DNA from: an uncultured Clostridia bacterium
Lineage (GTDB): Bacteria; Bacillota; Clostridia; TANB77; CAG-508
Direction of reading: 5' to 3'
NCBI GenBank assembly: GCA_934167735.1
Contig: CAKPLV010000007.1
Coordinates: 1 to 13,538, forward strand
DNA length: 13,538 bases
Positions 10,801-13,538 of this stretch are shown piece after piece; within the stretch, counting starts at the first letter, position 1, and every line of letters starts with the position of its first letter. The notes beneath the pieces were generated by a model. It was given only the letters and a program-made list of their open reading frames with translations. It had not been told where the DNA came from and made no database searches. The translations under genes were made by a program, and so were the position numbers.

Positions 10801-10956
10801 GTTCCAGGTGAAGACGACATAGACGACGCCCCAGTAATGTTAACAGTAAAAACAGGAACAGACTACATACTATATGCATCAATAGGACTAGTAGCAATAG
10901 CAATTATAATAACAGGTGGTGTTGCTATTAAGAAAAAAGTAATGAAAAGAATATAA
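1813..10956 (+). CDS. Giant surface protein: N-terminal NlpC/P60-CHAP-like domain on a 17-module Ig-like stalk
   Basis: An uninterrupted 3047-residue frame begins at ATG 1813 with a good ribosome binding site and stops at TAA 10954-10956. A basic N-terminus and hydrophobic stretch (15-33) serve as signal peptide or signal anchor; no clear AXA cleavage site is seen. Residues about 55-245 look like a papain-fold cysteine peptidase: DCSGLV with Cys74, PIGTVISGH, GHVFIYIG with His157, then YWYIEGN with Glu208/Asn210. Stalk modules start at about 248, 440, 610, 810, 987, 1169, 1339, 1486, 1693, 1872, 1973, 2080, 2233 and 2395. Most show a first-strand Lys, LDGA-F, an I-E strand with P-GY, and a final NP, as in SpaA/Cna_B isopeptide domains. 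Module 1872-1972 is the most classical Cna_B (KRWVD, RPSSV, LTNTH). Then follow a pilin-D1-like module (2533-2704), a D3-like module (2705-2840, after VHTGG), the DUF11-like module (2841-3015) and a terminal helix with KKKVMKRI. No LPXTG and no YPK pilin motif. Its likely role is a wall-associated adhesin or fibre carrying an enzyme; the substrate is unknown. Confidence 0.93.
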   Translation: MKEKDILNKIINKKVITISAIILIFAIISGISIKQYNTSNVKTNLNEAQQSNYPFTGAELVKKAVTFINQPKDCSGLVNAAITSCGGTGIKNGDTAGWNQHYFRYNFSGTTFEPKEIGSYTSSNGTKTKWYKKIANVDTLPIGTVISGHGDASMYGHVFIYIGKANDYNTLKNNLKKQYNIDLPEYNSAYVDQRDVNGLQGAPYWYIEGNATTNKVKIRNFSWYVNNDNDVKNMKYIRVWKITENPSGSYHMNIVKKDSKDDKDKSLDEKYKYALDGAEFSIQQQINATGNKNVGYTSGQDSKVVTKSGDKSLIYFKNTTDKNGNIKIENIGKYDSYIIKESKAPLGYKLDKNWTLELRVYKSLYYDGNEAKYGISKIQVMGNGLNANGKEISLSNNTESKWLRINSSGSYTEDSVNYKVAFEFNRSAITVTWKNPENTVDVPVEIEKTNEQGNYVDGAEFYYWVYDTLDNKPYNSGMENVGFREETSSGKCSLTIKGMKYGTKRYVWIRENSTIPYCNLGYFEGESEGTFKYIVLEVSVDDKGNISISRVYDDFQGNETYLVQMSKTSGNTVTGLMENNEGLKTNYVKTGKIKYDQGKIIIPVINPSNEYSFEMLIGKKSTNSEKTLSEKDLIKGANFNIRSAKQDPSYFVSDKDALDGKTIEGYEFNPDNKSKLVTSENGKYVSLSEKDLIPEVVENVAGMVHIYEIEEKSAPDGYKLNNVNKFYVKVTFENREESNLGKIRSVEFYKNLNEKGMLSKENEIEMTNEEIESGDLVYYPTDTNYNFYCAFSKDHGVMTLLIDNPPIEGSYNIGLAKVKKEYLDNFGELDIRDNLDNTTTKAGAIFNIEQQKSEGVNGTDKKENFTTTGNGIDNVYENVQIENLDKQDIYDITETGAPSGFDIYKHKVRIFVTKATNNAQIDKTYVIDSVKVGVDLNDNGTFEDEEITTVEKENRNREFKKINDNVYVLYSELNLLFVLGDDSIDGSYKMDIVKKELKDDKEDSDNYISTLSGAKFEVKQILNDNEDNSQTAKAIPDENGITSEKDQISSITNKVEITDINKVDTYTIKEISTIPGFNLDNVNFTMKVHKGKSEESHKYTIEYLTLIKAQNEESESVNEINVHAGEKLYISNDKTSFEYFADYIVAVELVENSVGDYSIKFTWRDKQPTYNLNLLKTDSNTGNNIESPVTATFTIKAYTDETFATEATFVNKDGENLNKEYTTSVEADDYGNIRIQNIVMPEVQNDPITNYIAITEESISDADYNIFDGTIIIPITFTRQADGKITYSFGEKYVIDNITNKEKLEDRINSSASSDDSKVSFSNDQNTINVTVPNSRSGVFSIRLYKQYTTKYGNSKVLDGVQFTIKVTKEGETDPLYESTEENPDITGKGEDAGRIQIDNLKIKEGDRLKINIREVQTLDGYEIPDDLKNGIEYSATAIKTKDFLGNDIIGIKLGDETYSSVQAKVYSNRRIEMLVNNEKTPEPGKYKINLAKTGEGGLVLDGISFNRTVTLNQNNVIKDDYHNIKPNITEKQTTNDRGVICVTEGIEKDNDNFVTVPVENYSSSPDVYELTEAELGDKESSYVKLNKTITLKVGKGEEEYTNKAHATSITMHVGEKNLYINLKTNKYKVWSGDENNSINATEYDYEPGTEQAVEISADGFIYKITLRGTYDTETNEAFYYIGVVNPRQPISSKYKVNIKKIGTDGTALDGVVFGRTAKLNVDQTTGTAGKTVETDMDATSNGGYASVTKDVETTGSDLITVSKDNYEKTDTYKINEKSLGANEGKYSKYPYDIDLVVEKAYKNYKASASKAKLTINNETKEIDLSNSKTIEEQKITVKDSNNEDIDVVMNASIKNNEVTITLTIEDSELISVPVEKRWVDNNDENKVRPSSVKVELKYKKDGNWVKYEKDGVENPVTLTEANNWKHTWDKLPKNINGNTAEYTVEESVVPYGYTVNKTTENGVIILTNTHVVTEVVAKSKQWENVTNPNLYRVDMELYKKGETTKIGDTKSVIGNDMATWKNQEKYDENHKEIEYEVREVKAYYRTSETSLWNELEEGKDYVADEENDVFINTVITPGKYKIMLSKIDKDTQKAISGVTFKVNDVTTDPTGSNGFTYVKDKDGNQLEVNIDKDNFNVTDTYEITEINLNNKANDYYKIKDTLKVNVTKTRLTDNNQITYKLDSVSFEGGTVGSDGIARKEVTLENDEKAEVTAEIIGSNIKITVPNKEKNGKYSLKLIKYKKGTQTAVAGAKFHLIGGNIGNGQLGRGTENLSETNYSEIITATTPVSIWNDTIAIKDVAIADTYTLKEVDVGADNTDMFLGFTEQIKITVNKNSDYNVESVGLTVGGKEATEKNGKLVFSKSIHNQAVKATLSLDKSTNTITLEVENPEKYGSFDFNLVKYIKGTETPLDGAGFKISILNKGTNEFVKDGEGNAIDGTKEIFVEEGKILIENINIAKAGITYEIKIEETTIPEGYLGLDGPITFTAVSELNADGETYSLKTNKSTTIANAKLVDVKEDEILVEAENRVEPTIHKGVKDVKNQSSGYYYNIVKDKYENVEDAKQSLHDWVIEVSLPQGVDEYSIYEISDTIDERLVYDSIASVKIKDGEDSVADLVEGTDYKVNYDEGTRLLKITFIGQNQALSETIKQNIGKLIEVKFYTKYALDANGNIIALNQSVPNQATLTYGNGSTIESEKPEVHTGGVGLYKYDKDTGKALAGAHFKIATSKENAENKVFLKDTEGNDVEVVSGEDGKAEFTGLEFGEDALNKVEYKVIDEITNAEVYKYDWDKVQTTYYIVETESPEGYMPLKEPIEAIVKKDNYNMEDITTLIQVGNQSNQFDLALRKWVSQAIVIEDGKTVVTETGHKAEDDPEEVVKVDLRRSKIEDITVKFRYKIRVTNEGKIAGEAKEIRDDVPDGLKFVQEDNPDWRIENGDLLTDKLAGTTLQPGESAEVEILLTWVNSLDNMGTKINTAEIQEDHNAYGVPDIDSTPGNNVPGEDDIDDAPVMLTVKTGTDYILYASIGLVAIAIIITGGVAIKKKVMKRI
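10333..10857 (+). repeat. Copy 2 of the DUF11-like C-terminal module
   Basis: This is the counterpart of 815-1339: the same 175-residue length with 32 differences by hand count, and the same position immediately before the terminal helix. Bases 10741-10860 are about 44% G+C by hand count, whereas 5041-5160 in the same gene are about 23%, so the module differs in composition from the stalk. The two copies share GAC/AAC-rich codon use near their ends. Confidence 0.9.
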
Positions 10957-10978
10957 AAACAGCATAAGCTAAAGAACA

Positions 10979-11016
10979 AAAAAAGAAGAAATTCATAAAT
11001 GAATTTCTTCTTTTTT
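10979..11016 (+). terminator. Strong terminator after the giant gene, probably bidirectional
   Basis: An 18-bp perfect inverted repeat has AAAAGAAGAAATTCAT (10981-10996) as its core left arm and its exact complement at 10999-11014, extended by flanking A/T pairs. The hairpin is A/T-rich but long and ends in six T residues; the A-run on the other side would serve the opposite strand. It begins 23 bases after the TAA stop. Confidence 0.85.
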
Positions 11017-11031
11017 ACGTTAACCAAAACG

Positions 11032-11109
11032 GGGACGGTCCTGGAGGAAGAAAAAGAGGGACGGTCCTGGAGGAAGAAAAAGAGGGACGGTCCTGGAGGA
11101 AGAAAAAGA
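11032..11109. repeat. Three perfect tandem copies of a 26-bp GGGACGGTCC unit
   Basis: Units at 11032-11057, 11058-11083 and 11084-11109 are identical: GGGACGGTCCTGGAGG followed by AAGAAAAAGA. Each contains GGACGGTCC, an inverted repeat around a central G. The first copy is preceded by AAAACG, making the same 17-base string as at 1452-1468. There are no spacers, so this is not a CRISPR array. It lies between the terminator and the promoter region of the third gene. Confidence 0.92.
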
Positions 11110-11139
11110 TCTTGAAAAGTAAAAAGACGTGATATTTTC

Positions 11140-11252
11140 TACGGAATTATGGCGTAATTGAAACTTGACATTTTGTAACAAAAATAGAGCAAAAATGTAA
11201 TATAAGTGTAATATACTTTAAAAAAGTAGCTCAAAGTATAAAATCCCTAAAA
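11140..11252 (+). other. Upstream block conserved with the region before the giant gene
   Basis: TACGGAATTA (11140-11149), TGTAACA (11174), TGTAATA (11196 and 11207) and ATAAAATCCC followed by TAAAAA (from 11238) repeat the order seen at 1616-1719. Spacing from TACGGAATTA through the three TGTAA elements is identical (34, 22 and 11 bases). The step from the second TGTAAT to ATAAAATCC is 42 bases here against 31 there, a difference of 11 bases, or about one helical turn. Confidence 0.7.
11196..11212 (+). promoter_or_regulatory. WalR (YycF)-like box, TGTAAT-N5-TGTAAT
   Basis: TGTAAT (11196-11201), ATAAG, TGTAAT (11207-11212) fits TGTWAH-N5-TGTWAH exactly. A further half-site TGTAAC (11174-11179), which also fits TGTWAH, lies 22 bp upstream. 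The arrangement equals that before the giant gene, which suggests a shared regulator. The box is about 71 bp upstream of the predicted -35. Confidence 0.55.
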
Positions 11253-11283
11253 ATAATATAAAATATGATGATTATATTTTAAT

Positions 11284-11311
11284 TTGACTATTATAAATAA
11301 ATCTTTAAAAT
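11284..11311 (+). promoter_or_regulatory. Predicted sigma-A promoter of the third gene
   Basis: TTGACT (11284-11289), a 16-base spacer and TAAAAT (11306-11311) are the same hexamers and spacing as at 1748-1775. Transcription would start near 11318, about 35 bases before the ATG. Confidence 0.68.
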
Positions 11312-11334
11312 TATGAATAATACGAAAAATGTTT

Positions 11335-11342
11335 GAAGGGAG
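11335..11342 (+). promoter_or_regulatory. Ribosome binding site GAAGGGAG
   Basis: GAAGGGAG ends 10 bases before the ATG at 11353. It is weaker and farther away than the AAAGGAG of the giant gene, but it is the only plausible site. It supports a start that gives the expected basic and hydrophobic N-terminus. Confidence 0.7.
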
Positions 11343-11352
11343 CATAAAATTT

Positions 11353-13538
11353 ATGAAAGATAAGTTCAAAAATTTAAAGAATAAAAAGTTGTTAATATTT
11401 GCAGTTATTGTTTGTGCAATAGCTGTATTAGTATTTTCAACTAAAGAGCAACTTTTTAAAACAAATTCGTTGCAGACGGAGGATAATAAAGAGACTATAA
11501 GTATAAAAGATGCGAATGGGAAGGTTCATACGAAACTTGAAAATCTAAATCCAAGCATAAAAGGAACTACGAATGGTACTTTTAAATTGAATGGAAAAGA
11601 TATAGTAAAAAATGCTGCAATATTCTTAGGTGATAAGTATGGTGAGCCTGATAATAAAGTTGTGAGGGGAGCGAATTTGGACTGCTCTCAACTTGTACAA
11701 TCTGCATTAGTTAAGAGCGGAGTAAATAATATATCAGGATTTCAAATTCTTGATGGACATGGAAAGAACATACCAGAACAAACTATGGATTGGTTTGTAA
11801 ATGGTAATGGTGCAAAACAAGCTTGGTCTCAATTAAAATATTGGAAATATGATACATCAACTCAAAAAATAGTAGATATACCATATAATAAATCAAATAA
11901 TGATACGTATTCAATATATAAGTATAAAGATAAGCTTACTGTTGATGGACAAAAAATAAATGTATTAAAAGTAAATGATCCAATTACATCTAATTTAAGA
12001 TATTATCAATACTATGATGGAACAACGAAAAGAGAACTTCCAATGGGAACTATTATAATATCATATGGTTCACAATGGAGAAGTGGAGATTGGTCAACAG
12101 GAAAACAAAACCATGCTTGGATATGTATAGGAAATTTAGGCACTACAAATGCAAATGAAGCAGCAAATATTCTGATAAATATGGGAATAATAGAAGAAAA
12201 AAACAGAGGACATGTAGTAAGCACAAGTAGTACTAATAAATATTGGAGAATTGAAAATGCTGGTTCAACAGGAGTTACAATAAATAATGGTGATCCAGAT
12301 ATGAGCTTAGATGGAACAGGTAAAAAAATTGGACCAATATGGGCATTCCAAGTTGCTAATGATAATATTGGTACAATCTCATTTGGTGTAAACAAAGTGA
12401 GCTCAAGAAACAGCAATAAAAAAGTAAATGCAACCTTCAAGTATAAGTTAACAACTCAAGATGGTAACTCATCAATAAAAAATGGTCAAATAGTTGCAAA
12501 TAGCGGAAATAAAGTTACTATTAGTAATTTAGAAAGAGGAAAAAGTTATAGATTATATTTAGAAGAACAAAAAGTAACTGGATATGAAGCTAAATTTGAT
12601 GGAAATAGCTATGCTACAATTTCTATTGATAATAGTGGTAAGGTAACATGGGGAAAAATAAAGGATTCAGATGGCAAAGAGTATGGAGTAACAGTAAATG
12701 GATTAGAAGGCATATTTAATTTAAAGGATAACCCTGAACCTAGAGAAATAAGTTTAGATATAACTAAAATTAATACTGATAATAAAAATGTTAATGCTAC
12801 ATTTCAATATTGGGTATCAGACACATATGAAACTAAAGTACTATCAGGAAATCCTACTGAATTTAATACAGGTAGTATACCAAAATTATTTACAGCATAT
12901 TACGATGAAACAACAACAAAGTATGTATATTTTAAAGAAAGTAAAGTAGATGGATATTCAAAAGGATATTTCCAAAACGAAAATAATTACATAGTTGCTA
13001 AAATAACAGTTTCACCTACATTATCTGTAAAAATAGATTATCCAGATACAAATAAAACATATAAGTTGCAAAAATCTGGTAGTAAATTTGTGCCTGCTAC
13101 AGAAAAAACAAATTATGTAAAAGAAGTAAAGCTGGACGGAACAAGTTTAAAAGCGACAATTGTAGATCCAGACAGCATAGATGTTAAATTGAATTTAACA
13201 AAATTATTCTATTCAGATTTAGAGGGAATAAGTTTTTCTAGTAGTGGAATTAATGTGGATTATTGGTTTTCAGATAAAGAGTCATATAGACCAGGAAATG
13301 AAAATGCAATTCTTAATGGACAAATGTCAATCTCTACAAAGGGAACTGAAAATAGTCCATCAATAAGTGTAAAAAAGAATAATGACGTATATATATGGAT
13401 AAGAGAAAACTTAGATGATTCAAATAAATTAATAATGACATCAGGTATATTTGATGATGAAAGTGTATATATTTATGCTAAAGTACATATTGATAAAGAT
13501 GGTAAGGCTACATTGTCAAGCGTATCTAGTAGCTATAT
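11353..13538 (+). CDS. 5' part of a paralogous surface protein with an NlpC/P60-CHAP-like N-terminal domain
   Basis: The frame is open from ATG 11353 to the window edge: 728 complete codons, no stop. The N-terminus is basic (KDKFKNLKNKK) with a hydrophobic segment at about 13-29, a signal peptide or anchor. Residues about 79-336 repeat the peptidase-like plan of the preceding gene: KDIVKNAAIF, LDCSQLV with Cys111, LPMGTIIIS, NHAWICIG with His254, then YWRIENAG with Glu301/Asn302. The Cys-to-His distance is 143 residues against 83 in the neighbour, so this copy carries a longer insertion. Stalk modules follow at about 337-464, 465-610 and 611 to the edge. The last two carry YWVSD/YWFSD and VYFKE/VYIWIREN strands that match the second stalk module of the giant protein (YWVYD, VWIREN). 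Whether it ends in the same DUF11-like module and helix cannot be seen. It is most likely a surface-displayed enzyme-tipped adhesin; enzymatic activity is inferred from motifs only. Confidence 0.9.
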   Translation, partial: MKDKFKNLKNKKLLIFAVIVCAIAVLVFSTKEQLFKTNSLQTEDNKETISIKDANGKVHTKLENLNPSIKGTTNGTFKLNGKDIVKNAAIFLGDKYGEPDNKVVRGANLDCSQLVQSALVKSGVNNISGFQILDGHGKNIPEQTMDWFVNGNGAKQAWSQLKYWKYDTSTQKIVDIPYNKSNNDTYSIYKYKDKLTVDGQKINVLKVNDPITSNLRYYQYYDGTTKRELPMGTIIISYGSQWRSGDWSTGKQNHAWICIGNLGTTNANEAANILINMGIIEEKNRGHVVSTSSTNKYWRIENAGSTGVTINNGDPDMSLDGTGKKIGPIWAFQVANDNIGTISFGVNKVSSRNSNKKVNATFKYKLTTQDGNSSIKNGQIVANSGNKVTISNLERGKSYRLYLEEQKVTGYEAKFDGNSYATISIDNSGKVTWGKIKDSDGKEYGVTVNGLEGIFNLKDNPEPREISLDITKINTDNKNVNATFQYWVSDTYETKVLSGNPTEFNTGSIPKLFTAYYDETTTKYVYFKESKVDGYSKGYFQNENNYIVAKITVSPTLSVKIDYPDTNKTYKLQKSGSKFVPATEKTNYVKEVKLDGTSLKATIVDPDSIDVKLNLTKLFYSDLEGISFSSSGINVDYWFSDKESYRPGNENAILNGQMSISTKGTENSPSISVKKNNDVYIWIRENLDDSNKLIMTSGIFDDESVYIYAKVHIDKDGKATLSSVSSSY

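Noticed and set aside
11032..11109. CRISPR-like repeat array
   Set aside because: The 26-bp units are contiguous with no spacers, and no cas genes are present.
11165..11170. Perfect TTGACA that could be a -35 element
   Set aside because: No acceptable -10 hexamer lies 15-19 bases downstream (the sequence there is near AGCAAA), and it is not conserved before the giant gene.
12012..12440. Antisense open frame of 142 codons opposite the third gene
   Set aside because: It is the complement of strongly supported coding sequence and has no recognisable motif.

Overview
The window comes from an AT-rich Gram-positive bacterium, most likely of the Bacillota (Clostridia-like). The evidence is strong A/T bias, AAGGAG-type ribosome binding sites, TTGACT/TAAAAT promoters, and surface proteins built from SpaA/Cna_B-type modules. 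All visible Trp codons are TGG and no TGA is used in frame, which argues against a Mycoplasma-type code. The species cannot be named from the sequence.

Layout: three large genes lie on the + strand, head to tail, and occupy almost everything. (1) 2-1441 is the 3' end of a surface-protein gene whose start lies before the window. It carries the end of one SpaA-like module, one complete module, a DUF11-like module and a C-terminal membrane helix. (2) 1813-10956 is an intact 3047-residue surface protein: N-terminal hydrophobic segment, a papain-fold (NlpC/P60- or CHAP-like) domain with a Cys/His/Glu-Asn signature, 14 SpaA/Cna_B-type modules, a pilin-D1-like and a pilin-D3-like module, the same DUF11-like module as gene 1, and a C-terminal helix with a lysine-rich tail. 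(3) 11353 to the window end is the start of a paralogue with the same N-terminal plan (728 residues visible, still open at the edge).

The two intergenic gaps (about 370 and 396 bases) are organised alike. Each holds a terminator and a copy of a GGGACGGTCC-type repeat: an inverted pair that forms the terminator after gene 1, and a three-unit 26-bp tandem array after gene 2. Each then has a shared upstream block with helically phased TGTAAT repeats that match the published WalR (YycF) box, a TTGACT-N16-TAAAAT promoter and a ribosome binding site. The two complete promoters therefore look co-regulated, though each gene has its own transcription unit.

Taken together, this looks like a locus of giant, probably isopeptide-stabilised cell-surface fibres with a predicted cysteine peptidase or peptidoglycan-hydrolase domain at the N-terminal tip. 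No canonical LPXTG is present in the two visible C-termini; both share LTVKTG just before the membrane helix. The most notable points are the enzyme-on-a-stalk architecture in two tandem paralogues, the WalR-like boxes in front of them, and the possible non-canonical sorting signal.
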